Shown here: in pieces, positions 18,047 through 27,463 of the stretch
Layout of the letters: every line of letters starts with the position of its first letter
Position numbering within the stretch: the first letter of the stretch is position 1
Origin: Paenibacillus oleatilyticus
GTDB lineage: Bacteria > Bacillota > Bacilli > Paenibacillales > NBRC-103111
Reading direction: 5' to 3'
Assembly (NCBI RefSeq): GCF_018998565.1
Contig: NZ_JAHNZO010000004.1
Span: forward strand, 124,001-188,000
Length of the DNA: 64,000 bases
Program-made: the position numbers and the translations under genes
The notes under the pieces: generated by a model
Databases searched by the model: none
The model's input: only the letters and a program-made list of their open reading frames with translations
What the model was told of the DNA's origin: nothing

Positions 18047-18216
18047 GGTTTGTGCCTACGCTATGCGCAAGCTTTGCAGCCGCCGCATACTTCTCGAAGC
18101 TTGCGCACAAACTTTTGCCATCACGCCGAATTACTGCTAAACTAAGATAAGTAGTATACATCATGTAACCAACTAACCATAGTATAGATAAAAATTGCAA
18201 AGGATGTGGAAATCGC

Positions 18217-19224
18217 ATGCTGTTCACTTCTTACCCGCTGCAAAAGCTGACGCTCAAAAACCGGATTGTCATGTCGCCGATGTGTATGTACTCCTGCCTC
18301 GATGAAACCGGCCGCGTCACGGATTGGCACAAAATCCATTATCCGGCCCGCGCCGTGGGCCAAGTCGGACTCATCATCGTGGAAGCGTCGGCCGTCACGC
18401 CTCAGGGGCGCATCTCGCCTTACGACCTCGGCATTTGGAGCGACGATCAGGTGCCGGGCTTGCGCGAGCTGACCGGGCTCGTGCACGGACAAGGCTCCCA
18501 TATCGGCATCCAGCTTGCCCATGCCGGGCGCAAGGCCGTGCTGGACGGGCCCATTATCGCGCCGTCGGCGATTCCGTTCGACGACAAGTCGAAGACGCCG
18601 GAAGCGATGACTGCGCAGCAGATCGCCGAGACCGTCGAAGCGTTCAAGGCTGCCGCCGCACGAGCGAAGGAAGCGGACTTCGACGTCGTCGAGATCCATG
18701 CCGCCCACGGGTACCTGATCAACGAGTTCCTGTCGCCGCTGTCGAACCGCCGCGAGGACGAATACGGCGGAGACCGCGACGGCCGTTACCGGTTCCTGCG
18801 CGAGATCATCGACAGCGTCAAAACCGTATGGGACGGACCCCTTCTTGTCCGCATCTCCGCGCACGATTACCATCCGGATGGCCTCACGCCGGAAGATTAC
18901 GTCTACTACGCCCGTTTGATGAAGGCGCAAGGCGTCGACTTGATCGACGTCAGCTCCGGCGCCGTCGTCGGCGGTCCGCCGAAGGTATATCCGGGTTACC
19001 AGGTTCCGTTTGCTGAGCAGATCCGCCGCAGCGCGGACGTGCCGACCGGAGCCGTCGGCTTAATTACGCAGGCCGAGCAGGCGGAGGAGATTTTGCAGAA
19101 CGGCCGCGCCGACCTGATCTTCCTCGGCCGCGAGCTGCTGCGCGACCCGTTCTGGGCCCGCAACGCCGCCAAGCAATTGCGTGCGGAGCTCACGCCGCCC
19201 AAGCAATATACGCGTGGCTGGTAA
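18217..19224 (+). CDS. namA: NADPH dehydrogenase NamA (YqjM-type old yellow enzyme)
   Basis: A 335-residue FMN flavoprotein reducing activated double bonds and nitro-compounds with NADPH. The class III signature MSPMCMYS contains the regulatory cysteine that contacts [12 protein letters not shown] and [13 protein letters not shown] hold the flavin and substrate residues, and the C-terminal RGW supplies the arginine finger to the next subunit. AAAGGATG precedes the ATG. It is monocistronic and ends in a strong shared terminator at 19,265. Confidence 0.93.
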   Translation: MLFTSYPLQKLTLKNRIVMSPMCMYSCLDETGRVTDWHKIHYPARAVGQVGLIIVEASAVTPQGRISPYDLGIWSDDQVPGLRELTGLVHGQGSHIGIQLAHAGRKAVLDGPIIAPSAIPFDDKSKTPEAMTAQQIAETVEAFKAAAARAKEADFDVVEIHAAHGYLINEFLSPLSNRREDEYGGDRDGRYRFLREIIDSVKTVWDGPLLVRISAHDYHPDGLTPEDYVYYARLMKAQGVDLIDVSSGAVVGGPPKVYPGYQVPFAEQIRRSADVPTGAVGLITQAEQAEEILQNGRADLIFLGRELLRDPFWARNAAKQLRAELTPPKQYTRGW

Positions 19225-19264
19225 TTCTTAGTCCAGCGCGTCACAGCATGAACCCGAAGAACCG

Positions 19265-19327
19265 CAAAAAGCCGGCAGGCTCCCGCGACGCTGTAAGCTC
19301 GTCGCAGGGCCGGTCCGGCTTTTTTCT
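19265..19327. terminator. bidirectional terminator between namA and the gapB/SR1P unit
   Basis: AAAAAGCCGG and CCGGCTTTTTT flank a GC-rich stem, giving a T run in both directions. It serves the convergent namA and SR1P-like genes. Confidence 0.8.
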
Positions 19328-19370
19328 CATGCTGCTAAATTGATCTGGCTGTTTATATCGAACAGGCGCG

Positions 19371-19556
19371 TCAAGCTTCGAAGACGGTGTGCGATCCGGC
19401 TAACCCGTCCGCTGCCAGAGAACGTCCCCGGCCGTCCATGCAGTGCTCATGACTGCATTCGCTGTAATACACCGTAACCTTTCGCGTATCCTGCGTACCG
19501 ATGACTTGATGGCAATGCTTGCACAGAATCGTCCCGAGGTGCACTTCCTTCTCCAT
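19371..19556 (-). CDS. SR1P-like GapA-binding peptide homologue
   Basis: A 61-residue protein. Its core (LGTILCKHCHQVIG ... VTVYYSECSHEHC) matches the small zinc-ribbon-like SR1P peptides by the MGTI-type start, C-x2-C pair and later Cys/His pair. In Bacillus subtilis SR1P is encoded on the dual-function RNA SR1 and binds the glycolytic GAPDH GapA. Here the ATG shares bases with the TAA of the gapB-like gene (TAATG), so it should be translated by termination-reinitiation. The C-terminal 20 residues are extra relative to the peptide of about 39 residues I recall from B. subtilis. The identification rests on pattern, not a database search. Confidence 0.65.
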   Translation of the reverse strand: MEKEVHLGTILCKHCHQVIGTQDTRKVTVYYSECSHEHCMDGRGRSLAADGLAGSHTVFEA

Positions 19557-20602
19557 TACACGAGGGCTTCTTTCCACGCTTCATCGCTCTCCTTTTTCAT
19601 GGTTTCGGAAACAACTTTCGCCAAATCCATTACCCGGCTCGCATACGCCCATTCGTTATCGTACCAAGCCAGCACTTTGATCTGATCCCCAGCCACCATC
19701 AACGACTGGCCGTCAATGACCGCCGATTGATCGCAGCCGATAAAATCCGAAGAGACGAGGGGCTCGTTGCTGTAGCCCAAATAGCGGGCCATCTGGCCTT
19801 CCGCAGCTTGGCGGAACGCCGCCTGCACTTCCTCCAGCTGAACCGGCCGCTTCACCTGTACGGTGAGGTCGACCAGCGAAACGTCCGGCGTCGGGACGCG
19901 GACCGAGATGCCGTTCACGTGCGGCGCAAGATGCGGCAGCACGTCGATGAGCGCTTTGCCTACGCCCGTGCTCGTCGGAATGATCGACTGCGTGCAGGCG
20001 CGCGCGCGGCGCAAATCGGAATGCGGATTGTCCATGTGCTTCTGGTCGTTCGTGTACGAATGAACGGTCGTCATCCAGCCGTTCTTCACCTGAAACGCCT
20101 GATCCAGCACATGCAGCACCGGAGCGACGCAGTTCGTCGTGCAGGACGCGGCCGACAGCAGCGTGTGCTCCTTGGCGTTGTAGCGGTCGTCGTTGACGCC
20201 CATAACGACCGTCAAGTCCATGCGCTTGCCCGGCGCCGTAATCAGCACCTTGCTTGCGCCCGCCGTCAGGTGCCGCGAAGCGCCTTCCCGGTCGTTGAAC
20301 TTGCCTGTCGCGTCGATGGCCAGATCCACGCCGAGGTCTTTCCACGAAATGGCCGCCGGGTCGCGCTCGAATACGATGCGGATGCGCTTACCGTTAATGA
20401 TCAGATCGTTTCCTTCCTCGCGGATATCAGCCTTCCATGTTCCATGTATGGTGTCATATTTGAGCAAATGGGCAATCGTGCCCGCTGGGTATAGTGAGTT
20501 AATCGCTTGCAGGCCCATCCCGTTCTCATCCGTATCAAAAGCGCGGCGAACCAGCAATCTGCCGATCCTTCCCATCCCGCTTACGCCAATTGTTCCTGTC
20601 AT
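19556..20602 (-). CDS. gapB: glyceraldehyde-3-phosphate dehydrogenase, GapB type
   Basis: A 348-residue GAPDH. The Rossmann start GVSGMGRIGRLLVR, the catalytic cysteine in ASCTTNCVAPV and the WYDNEWAY motif are intact. After the second strand the sequence reads INSLYP, without the Asp that selects NAD, and this segment (INxxYPxxTxAHLLKYDTxHG) resembles B. subtilis GapB, the NADP-preferring gluconeogenic enzyme. The start at 20602 is fixed by GGGAGGGG 8 bases upstream; the open frame extends further without support. It is co-translated with the SR1P-like gene. Confidence 0.88.
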   Translation of the reverse strand: MTGTIGVSGMGRIGRLLVRRAFDTDENGMGLQAINSLYPAGTIAHLLKYDTIHGTWKADIREEGNDLIINGKRIRIVFERDPAAISWKDLGVDLAIDATGKFNDREGASRHLTAGASKVLITAPGKRMDLTVVMGVNDDRYNAKEHTLLSAASCTTNCVAPVLHVLDQAFQVKNGWMTTVHSYTNDQKHMDNPHSDLRRARACTQSIIPTSTGVGKALIDVLPHLAPHVNGISVRVPTPDVSLVDLTVQVKRPVQLEEVQAAFRQAAEGQMARYLGYSNEPLVSSDFIGCDQSAVIDGQSLMVAGDQIKVLAWYDNEWAYASRVMDLAKVVSETMKKESDEAWKEALV

Positions 20603-20652
20603 TCCGGTACCCCTCCCAAGCTTGCTGTTGGTTTTGCAACGTCTATATATAA

Positions 20653-20681
20653 TGTATAACATATAATTAAATAGTACACAA
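20653..20681 (-). promoter_or_regulatory. predicted gapB promoter
   Basis: On the minus strand TTGTGT (20681-20676), a 17-bp spacer and TATACA (20658-20653) lie about 50 bp upstream of the gapB start in an AT-rich stretch. In B. subtilis gapB is controlled by CcpN; I cannot identify a CcpN site here. Confidence 0.4.
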
Positions 20682-20756
20682 TAAATATTTTCATTACATT
20701 TTTGTGACGACATATAATCCGACAAGGAAAGCCTAATCCAACCACAAGCCGACAAA

Positions 20757-20787
20757 AGAAAAAAGACTGCCCGCGGCAGCCTTTTCC
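20757..20787 (-). terminator. terminator of the GNAT gene
   Basis: On the minus strand GGCTGCC-GCG-GGCAGTC is followed by TTTTTT, just past the GNAT stop. Confidence 0.75.
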
Positions 20788-20800
20788 GATTCATAACAAT

Positions 20801-21241
20801 CTATTTATGATTCCTCATCCATACCATCCGGTACTCTTCCGTCGACGTCGCTTCGTCGATCATTTCCTCTTCGATGCGGAAGCCTTGCTTCTCATAGAAG
20901 CGGACAGCGCGTTCGTTCTCGCGGTACACCTGCAGCCGGATCGCGGTCCGGTCTTGTTTGACATGGTCGAGCAGTTGCTTGCCCAGCCCTTTCTTGTGGT
21001 GCCTACTGTCGATAAACAAGGCGGCCAGGTAGTCGTCGACCATAGAAATAAACCCTGCGACTTGTCCGTCTTCCTCGATCACAATCGTATCGGCCATCGG
21101 CAAATACTTCGTCTTCATCTCTTCCGCATTCGTCCGCCAATATTCCGCATCGATAAACGGATGGGCGGTCAAGGATTCCTGCAGCCACAGCTCAACTAAT
21201 ACATCGAGATCCTGGGGACTGCTCGGTCTGATGCTGCTCAT
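20801..21241 (-). CDS. GNAT family N-acetyltransferase
   Basis: A 146-residue acetyl-CoA-dependent acetyltransferase. The acceptor strand (VAGFISMVDDYLAALFID) is followed by the acetyl-CoA loop HHKKGLGKQLL, and the end RFYEKQGFRIEEE is the typical motif B. AGGAG precedes the ATG by 11 bases. The N-terminal arrangement resembles YjaB-like members, but the substrate is not predictable. It is a single-gene unit with its own terminator. Confidence 0.85.
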   Translation of the reverse strand: MSSIRPSSPQDLDVLVELWLQESLTAHPFIDAEYWRTNAEEMKTKYLPMADTIVIEEDGQVAGFISMVDDYLAALFIDSRHHKKGLGKQLLDHVKQDRTAIRLQVYRENERAVRFYEKQGFRIEEEMIDEATSTEEYRMVWMRNHK

Positions 21242-21335
21242 TTGGACAGTTCACTCCTGCTTGTTCGTTTTTCGAATCATGCTCATAGCGACAATGCGCG
21301 TTCAATTTCTAGGAAAATGCCTATCGGCTAAGCGG

Positions 21336-22784
21336 CTAACGCTTGTTCCGGTCCATATACCAGCGCGCAAGCTCCCGCGCCTCCTGCTCCGGCAGACCCG
21401 CCAAGCGGAAAAACGCTCCGCGTCCGCCCGACGCCACGGCAATCTGCAAAGTGGACAAGCCGAGCCTGCGCTGAAGCGGCCCGATCTCCACGCTGACGGA
21501 CTGCACCCGCGACAGCGGAATGACCGCCGTCGTCTTCGCCAACCGGCGGAAACGCAGGACGAGCATCCGGCCTTCCCGGCTCCAGCCTGCGCTCCGGCAT
21601 CTCCACCATTGCCAGATCATGACGAGCGGGCACAGCAGCAGCCCGGCATAGGCCCATGGGGCGATCAAACCGGCGGCTGCCGCCCCCAGCGCCAGTACGA
21701 GCGGAATAGGCAGCATATAGCACCACAACGCCCGCCGCGGCAGCGCATGATGCTTCAGGGAAGCCGGAACCTCGAATTGAGGTGTCATCCGCTTCACGAA
21801 TTCGCCGATCTCGCGATTGCGGAGCAGCGGGAACAAATGCGCGTTCTCCCCCTTTTGCGCGCCATAGCCGACGGTTTCGGCATAAAGCGCCGAATAGCCG
21901 AATAGCTGCCACAACGGCTCCTCGACGATGCGGATCGCCTGAATGCGGCGGAGCGGAACGGTCACTTGGCGGCGCTCCAACAAGCCTCGGGTCAGAAGCA
22001 GCTTGTTTTCTTTGCGCGTAATCGTAAAGTTTGCGAACTTCAAGACAGACGCGATCGCCGCGATCATCCACGCCAGCAGCAAAATGCCCAGTGCAAACAA
22101 AGGGATCATCGCCGCATCGAGCGCATTCCACAAGTAACGATACACATGAAAATCCGGAAACAGCTCGTCAAGCTTGCCCATAACCGCCGCCAGCAAAGAA
22201 ACGGACACCCCGAACCCGCCCGTGGTCAGCGCGGCGATGAACAAGCTCCCGGCCGGAAGCTTGTAGGTCAACCGCAGCTTGGCAGGCTCGTTCCCGGGCT
22301 GTCCTTGAGCTTGAGGCGCTTTCCCCGGCTCCAGCATGCTCCGCAGCCGCGCGGCGTCCCCGCGGGAGAGCGCCGAGAACACCGCCTCCGGCTTCTGGCC
22401 TCCGGTGGTCTGTACCTCGACGCGGACCAGCCCAAATAAGCGGTGCAGCACCCCTTCCGTCACATCGACGGACTGGATACGCTCCAGCGGGATGAACGTC
22501 TTTTTTTGCACGAATACGCCCTGCGTTACCTTAAGCTGCTCGTCCGACACTTCGTACCGGAACCGGCGCCAGGACAAAAATCCCCATACGATGGAGCCTA
22601 CTAGCGCGACCAAGCTCCAACCGACCTGAAAATAGAGGGGGCCGCCGGACCCGGAACGCGAATGCTTGGACAGAAAAATCACGATGAGCGGCACGATGAG
22701 TCCTTTGACGATCTGCAGCGAGACCAATACGGCGGCAAACGGGTGGAGCCTTCCCTCAGAGGTCTTCACGCTAGAGGTCTTCAT
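21336..22784 (-). CDS. YdbT-like bacterial PH-domain membrane protein
   Basis: A 482-residue membrane protein with three bPH2 (YdbS/YdbT) domains, each preceded by a pair of hydrophobic helices. Repeated motifs such as FIPLERIQSVDV, VPLRRIQAIRIVEEPL and IPLSRVQSVSVE mark the three copies, each followed by FGL/RRLGL-type turns. The start at 22784 (MKTSS) has GAAGGTG just upstream and overlaps the ydbS-like gene by 14 bases. In B. subtilis YdbS/YdbT affect resistance to certain bacteriocins; that role is not shown here. Confidence 0.85.
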   Translation of the reverse strand: MKTSSVKTSEGRLHPFAAVLVSLQIVKGLIVPLIVIFLSKHSRSGSGGPLYFQVGWSLVALVGSIVWGFLSWRRFRYEVSDEQLKVTQGVFVQKKTFIPLERIQSVDVTEGVLHRLFGLVRVEVQTTGGQKPEAVFSALSRGDAARLRSMLEPGKAPQAQGQPGNEPAKLRLTYKLPAGSLFIAALTTGGFGVSVSLLAAVMGKLDELFPDFHVYRYLWNALDAAMIPLFALGILLLAWMIAAIASVLKFANFTITRKENKLLLTRGLLERRQVTVPLRRIQAIRIVEEPLWQLFGYSALYAETVGYGAQKGENAHLFPLLRNREIGEFVKRMTPQFEVPASLKHHALPRRALWCYMLPIPLVLALGAAAAGLIAPWAYAGLLLCPLVMIWQWWRCRSAGWSREGRMLVLRFRRLAKTTAVIPLSRVQSVSVEIGPLQRRLGLSTLQIAVASGGRGAFFRLAGLPEQEARELARWYMDRNKR

Positions 22785-23247
22785 GGGACACCTTCGCCAG
22801 CTCCGCAATCCGCACGCGCAGCGCTTCCGCCGTCTCGCTGGTCAGCACGGGGATCTGATGGCTGCCTGCCGCCGTGGCGAACGTAATGCCCGCTAGCCCG
22901 TAGGCTCGCAGCAGCGGACCTTGATGCGTATCGACATGCTGGATGCGCACCATCGGAACGAGCGTCCGTTTGACGAACATGACCCCTTGCTGCAGCATAA
23001 TTTCGTCTTCCCGCACCTCGTAACGCCACCGTTTCCAGCGCAGCTCGGGCATGACAAGAACCGTCAGGACGATTTCCGCCAGCACGCCTGCCGCAAGCAG
23101 TACGGGAATCCACCCGGGCCAATGAAAGCGATGCGCGAGATAAAATACGACGGCGGCCAGCAGGGCGGAGACCACCGAAGCGATGAATCCGCTCCATCTC
23201 CAGACGACGATGGCTTTGCGGTCAATTTGTTCCTGCGGCTCGATCAT
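22771..23247 (-). CDS. YdbS-like bacterial PH-domain membrane protein
   Basis: A 158-residue partner of the YdbT-like protein. Two N-terminal membrane helices (about 18-60) precede one bPH2 domain with LVPMVRIQHVDTHQGPLLRAYGL, the same motif found three times in YdbT. The start at 23247 (MIEPQ) has GGAGTG 8 bases upstream. The two genes overlap and should act as one membrane complex. Confidence 0.85.
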   Translation of the reverse strand: MIEPQEQIDRKAIVVWRWSGFIASVVSALLAAVVFYLAHRFHWPGWIPVLLAAGVLAEIVLTVLVMPELRWKRWRYEVREDEIMLQQGVMFVKRTLVPMVRIQHVDTHQGPLLRAYGLAGITFATAAGSHQIPVLTSETAEALRVRIAELAKVSHEDL

Positions 23248-23349
23248 TCGATTCACTCCAATACATGGCAAAAAGCTCTATCGCTTTATTATCGAACAAA
23301 CGCGTCCGCTCTGCAACCGGCCAACCCTGGCGTCATCCTGAAAGGACAA

Positions 23350-23401
23350 AGACAAAACCCGACGCGGTTCATGCTTTACGCATGCCGTTTCGGGCTTTTG
23401 T
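23350..23401 (-). terminator. terminator of the HTH regulator gene
   Basis: AAAACCCGA/TTTCGGGCTTTTG with an inner CATGC/GCATG stem, ending in T residues on the minus strand about 60 bp beyond the regulator stop. Confidence 0.55.
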
Positions 23402-23459
23402 TGCATGGCTTAGGTGAATGGCGCCGGGGGCATCCCCAGCTACGGCCACCCCCGGTTGG

Positions 23460-24341
23460 TCATACCGATTCGGTCGTGCCAGGACCGTCCTTCGCCGCCT
23501 GTTCCTGGAGCAGCCCGGCCAGCTTGCGGTCGGTCTCCTCGTCGGGCAGCGGGCGATACAGCGTCAGCTTCAAATCCGGATCGTCGTAAAGCTGGAACGT
23601 AATATGCTCCATGATCAGCGTACCTGCTTTGGGATGCCGCATTTCCTTTTTTCCGATCCGCGTACCGAAAATGTCGTGTCTCGGCCACCATGTGCGGAAC
23701 TCCGGACTGAGCTCCGTCAGTTCCTCCACCAATGCCTTGAACCACGGTTCGCCGACGAACCGGCTGCAGGTCGAGCGGAATTGCGCCAGCAGCCGCTGCG
23801 CGTGGTCTTCCCAATCCGCCAGCAGCGCCCGGTACGCAGGCGAAGCAAAGCAGCGCCAGATGGCGTTCCGCTCTTTATCATTCATCCGGTTAAAATCGCC
23901 GAACACTACGCACGCCGCTTGATTCCAAGCGATGACGTCCCAGCGGTGATCGGTGACGTAGGCCGGACAATCGGCAAAATGGTCCATGAAATTTTGCAGC
24001 ACGGGATGCGCTTTGTCTTGGCGGGATATGGCGGCTTGGGCCGGTGGCAGCTGCTGATGCGCCAGCAGGAACAGGTGGTTCCGCTCCTCCACGCTCAAAC
24101 GAAACACCTGGGCGAGGCTTTCCAATACTTCGGCCGATACATGGATGTCTCTCCCCTGCTCCAGCCACGTATACCATGTCAAGCCTACCCCGGCCAACTG
24201 GGCCAGCTCTTCGCGCCGCAGTCCTTTGGCCTTGCGCCGGGGCCCTGTCGGCAATCCGAAATCCGCGGGCAGCAGCCGGCTTCGGCGCGACTTCAGAAAA
24301 TCCCCCAGTTCCTTTCTGCGCTCCTGATCTTGACGAATCAC
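23460..24341 (-). CDS. helix-turn-helix regulator with MmyB-like ligand domain
   Basis: A 293-residue XRE-type regulator: residues about 5-75 form the HTH (GLRREELAQLAGVGLTWYTWLEQGRD), and residues about 100-270 form an MmyB-like domain with NQAACVVFGDF and the WWPRHD motif typical of actinobacterial and bacillar homologues. The GTG start at 24341 is preceded by GGAGG 10 bases upstream. It is divergent from the MFS transporter and CMD genes and probably regulates them; some MmyB-type regulators bind fatty acids. Confidence 0.85.
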   Translation of the reverse strand: MIRQDQERRKELGDFLKSRRSRLLPADFGLPTGPRRKAKGLRREELAQLAGVGLTWYTWLEQGRDIHVSAEVLESLAQVFRLSVEERNHLFLLAHQQLPPAQAAISRQDKAHPVLQNFMDHFADCPAYVTDHRWDVIAWNQAACVVFGDFNRMNDKERNAIWRCFASPAYRALLADWEDHAQRLLAQFRSTCSRFVGEPWFKALVEELTELSPEFRTWWPRHDIFGTRIGKKEMRHPKAGTLIMEHITFQLYDDPDLKLTLYRPLPDEETDRKLAGLLQEQAAKDGPGTTESV

Positions 24342-24461
24342 AGGATTTTCTCCTCCCAAAACCGTTACTCCGAATACTAGGATAAACAAGAATCTATTTA
24401 GATGATTGTAGTTCCTATAACATGACGTTGTAAAGAATCCATCCACAAGGAGGTGATTCGG

Positions 24462-25694
24462 ATGAAAGCTTCCTTTGCTGAAACGACGCAATGCTCCCCT
24501 TTGACACGAAGCTTGGTGTTTCTCATGGCGTTGACTTGCGGTTTTACCGTAGCCAACGTGTATATCAATCAGACGCTGCTGGTGGGCATGGCGCATACGT
24601 TCCAGACGACCGAGGTGCAGATCGGACTTGTGGCGACGCTGGTTCAGATCGGTTACGCGTTTGGCAACCTGTTTCTCGTACCGCTCGGGGACCGGGTGGA
24701 GCGGCGACGGCTGATCATCGCGCTGCTCGGTCTCGTTAGCCTCGCCTTGGCGTTGGCCGCGATGGCGCCGAGCGCAAGCTGGCTGATTGCCGCCCATCTG
24801 CTGATCGGGGCGACGACCGTTGTCCCGCAGATCGTCTTTCCATGGGCCGCGGAGCTGGTCGATGTCCGGCAGCGCGGCAACGTGCTGGGAAAGGTCGCTA
24901 TCGGGCTCATCTGCGGCATTTTCGGCGCCCGGCTGCTCAGCGGAATCGTAGACGCCCAGCTCGGCTGGCGGGCAATGTACTGGATTTCGCTTGCCTGTAT
25001 GCTGCTGCTCATCGGGTGGGTACGCTGGAAGTTCCCGAGAAGTAAGCCGTCGGCCACTCTGACGTACGGAGCGCTTTTGCGATCCTTGGGGCCGTTATTT
25101 TTGAAGGAATCCGTCCTGCGGCAAGCTTGCTTGAGTCAAGGCATGGTGTTTGGCGCGTTCAGCGTATTTTGGACCACCCTGGCGTTCCTGCTGAAATCGC
25201 CCACCTACTCGCTAGGAAGCGAATTCGTCGGCATTGTGGGCTTGATCGGATTCGGAGGCGTGTTTGCCTCACCTGTCGTCGGACGCATCATTGACCGCAA
25301 AGGCGCGTGGTTTGCCAACCTGCTGTGCCTGCTGGTCGTTGCGGCTTCGTTCTTGCTTCTTGCGATTTCGAGTAACCGGCTGCCGATCCTGCTGCTCGGC
25401 GCGTTCCTGCTCACCGTCGGCACGCAAGCGAATCAAGTCGCCTGCCAAGCGCGGATCTTCGCGCTGTCTGCCGCAGCGCGCAGCCGGTTGAACGGTTTGT
25501 ACATGGTCTCGACCTTTCTGGGTGGCGCTGCAGGCTCCTATCTCGGGGTGCTGGCGTGGAGCCACGGACAGTGGAGTATGGTGTGCCTGACGGGGGCGCT
25601 CATGGCGGCCGCCTCATTCGGCGGACTGGCCGGACGCCGGCGCAATCAAGCGGATGGAGCGAGAGCCGCTGAGGAAAAGTCTGGAACACGATAA
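24462..25694 (+). CDS. MFS transporter
   Basis: A 410-residue, 12-helix major facilitator. The loop 2-3 motif GYAFGNLFLVPLGDRVERRRL is the MFS signature, and a second half-signature (GRIIDRKGAW) follows the central loop. Helices 1-12 are Leu/Val/Ala rich with short loops, as in drug:H+ antiporters. The ATG at 24462 is set by AAGGAGG 8 bases upstream. It is followed after 23 bp by the CMD gene in the same direction. Substrate is unknown. Confidence 0.88.
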   Translation: MKASFAETTQCSPLTRSLVFLMALTCGFTVANVYINQTLLVGMAHTFQTTEVQIGLVATLVQIGYAFGNLFLVPLGDRVERRRLIIALLGLVSLALALAAMAPSASWLIAAHLLIGATTVVPQIVFPWAAELVDVRQRGNVLGKVAIGLICGIFGARLLSGIVDAQLGWRAMYWISLACMLLLIGWVRWKFPRSKPSATLTYGALLRSLGPLFLKESVLRQACLSQGMVFGAFSVFWTTLAFLLKSPTYSLGSEFVGIVGLIGFGGVFASPVVGRIIDRKGAWFANLLCLLVVAASFLLLAISSNRLPILLLGAFLLTVGTQANQVACQARIFALSAAARSRLNGLYMVSTFLGGAAGSYLGVLAWSHGQWSMVCLTGALMAAASFGGLAGRRRNQADGARAAEEKSGTR

Positions 25695-25717
25695 TAAAAG
25701 TAAAAAGGAGCTTACGC

Positions 25718-26143
25718 ATGACATCTTCGCACGAACAAACATACCAGAAGGGCTTGGAGATTTTGGCCCAAATCGATAAAGAAAATTATCAAGCGATTGT
25801 CGACAGCTTCAAGCACTCCCCCGCTCCCGATCTGGGAAGGCTGGCCGTCGAATTCAATTACGGACAGCTGTTTTCGCGTCCCGGATTGGATTTGAAATCC
25901 CGCTTGCTCGCCTCCGTCGCGGGCTTGACGGTACTGGGGAACACGCAGCAATTGCGGTTTTATATTAATGGGGCGCTTAACGTCGGCTGGACCGAGGAAG
26001 AGATTGTGGAAACGATCTTGCAGATGATCATCTACGCCGGGTTTCCGGTCGCGCTGAACGCGATCTTCTCGGTCGCTCAGGAGGTGTTCGAGAGCAGGAG
26101 AGCGAAAGAAGCCGGTAGTAGTGGGAGTCAGACAGCGGAATAA
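25718..26143 (+). CDS. carboxymuconolactone decarboxylase (CMD) family protein
   Basis: A 141-residue helical protein with the CMD fold: KSRLLASVAGLTVLGN, then LRFYINGALNVGWTEEEIVETILQMIIYAGFPVALNA. It lacks the C-x2-C pair of AhpD peroxidases, so it is closer to the decarboxylase branch, though many such proteins are uncharacterised. AAAAGGAG precedes the ATG. It probably forms an operon with the MFS gene. Confidence 0.82.
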   Translation: MTSSHEQTYQKGLEILAQIDKENYQAIVDSFKHSPAPDLGRLAVEFNYGQLFSRPGLDLKSRLLASVAGLTVLGNTQQLRFYINGALNVGWTEEEIVETILQMIIYAGFPVALNAIFSVAQEVFESRRAKEAGSSGSQTAE

Positions 26144-26502
26144 CGAGGCGGACGTGGATGAGCTGGCGAAGGTGGATAAGAATGAGCCTAAGCGTATGCG
26201 AGTGAGGATGAGTATGCCGAGCGTGGGCTGATGTGACGAGAACGAACAAGGATAGGCGACAGCATGCGGGAATGGTTAGCTAGGACAAGTTACGATTGAC
26301 GGTCGGCAGGTACGTGCAAGGACCGACAGGGACGCTACGACTTACGTGCCGTGCAAACCTCTGTTAAATTTCTTGCCGTCTTCGAAAAAGGGATACGTCT
26401 CACTTTCACCCTTGCACAATGGGAATACGACGAAAAGACCGCTGCGATGGCTGGAAACCAGCTTTTCGCGGCGGTCTTTTCTTGTAGCTAAGCGATGGGA
26501 GA
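26144..26502. other. 359-bp gap without a gene, ending in a terminator
   Basis: No frame here has a ribosome site or family motif. From 26427 to 26486, AAAAGACCGC and GCGGTCTTTT form a strong stem with T runs on both strands, serving the CMD and thuA genes, which converge here. Confidence 0.7.
26427..26486. terminator. bidirectional terminator
   Basis: Stem AAAAGACCGC/GCGGTCTTTT with an inner GCTGGAAACCAGC hairpin; T run on both strands. Confidence 0.75.
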
Positions 26503-27240
26503 TTAAGCGTTCGCTTTCCCTTTAATCGCTTCGAGCGGTTTGTGGTTGCCGTATTTCGGGTACTCGCGCGTCGTCGGCGCGGCCCATTGGGCGGCGTTGC
26601 GGATGACGCGGCGCACCTGCTCGTTGTAATAGGTCGGGTACGTTTCATGACCCGGACGGAAGTAGAAGATTTTGCCTTGGCCGCGATGGAACGTGCAGCC
26701 GCTGCGGAATACCTCGCCGCCCTCGAACCAGCTGACCATAATCAGCTCGTCCGGCTGCGGGATGTCAAAATGCTCGCCGTACATTTCCTCGGCCGGCAGC
26801 TCGATATATTCGCCAATGCCTTCGACGATCGGATGGCCCGGGGATACGACCCAGATGCGCTCCTTCTCGTCAGCTTCGCGCCATTTGAGGTCGCAGCCGG
26901 TACCCATGAGCTTTTTGAAAATTTTCGAAAAATGCCCCGAATGCAGCACGATCAGCCCCATGCCGTGCAGGACGCGCTGATGGACGCGCTCTACGATTTC
27001 GTCCTGAACGTCGCCGTGGGCTTTATGACCCCACCAGATCAGCACGTCGGTGTTGTTCAGCTTTTCTTCGGTCAAGCCATGCTCCGGCTCGTCCAGCGTC
27101 GCGTAGGTTACTTCGAAGTCCGCGCCCAGCCCCTCGCCGATTGCCGTGTGAATGCCATTCGGATATACGGAACGCACGATCTCGCTTTCTTTTTCATGAC
27201 GGAATTCATTCCATACGGTAATGCGCAGTTTTTGGCTCAT
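26503..27240 (-). CDS. ThuA-like (trehalose utilisation) protein
   Basis: A 245-residue protein of the class I glutamine amidotransferase-like ThuA fold. [11 protein letters not shown] at the start, [41 protein letters not shown] and [28 protein letters not shown] are characteristic blocks. ThuA proteins act in sugar or polyol catabolism, often as keto-sugar reductase partners. The start at 27240 has GGAGGG 6 bases upstream. It is divergent from an AraC gene, its likely regulator. Confidence 0.85.
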   Translation of the reverse strand: MSQKLRITVWNEFRHEKESEIVRSVYPNGIHTAIGEGLGADFEVTYATLDEPEHGLTEEKLNNTDVLIWWGHKAHGDVQDEIVERVHQRVLHGMGLIVLHSGHFSKIFKKLMGTGCDLKWREADEKERIWVVSPGHPIVEGIGEYIELPAEEMYGEHFDIPQPDELIMVSWFEGGEVFRSGCTFHRGQGKIFYFRPGHETYPTYYNEQVRRVIRNAAQWAAPTTREYPKYGNHKPLEAIKGKANA

Positions 27241-27463
27241 GAGAGTCCCTCCACATTGGAATTGGAAGCTTTTCTTACAGTATAGTGAATCCCTTTGCAA
27301 AAAGATATTCCCAATCCTGTTTCGTCTGTATGCAAAACTGCCATCGACGTCTGTTTCGTGATATACTGAATTGCGGAATGTGCCTAGAGAGGCTATAGAC
27401 CTATCTATTCAAAAATGGCTTACCGCTATTGTATACACTGAAGCGAGGTGCGCCTGCGAAGCG

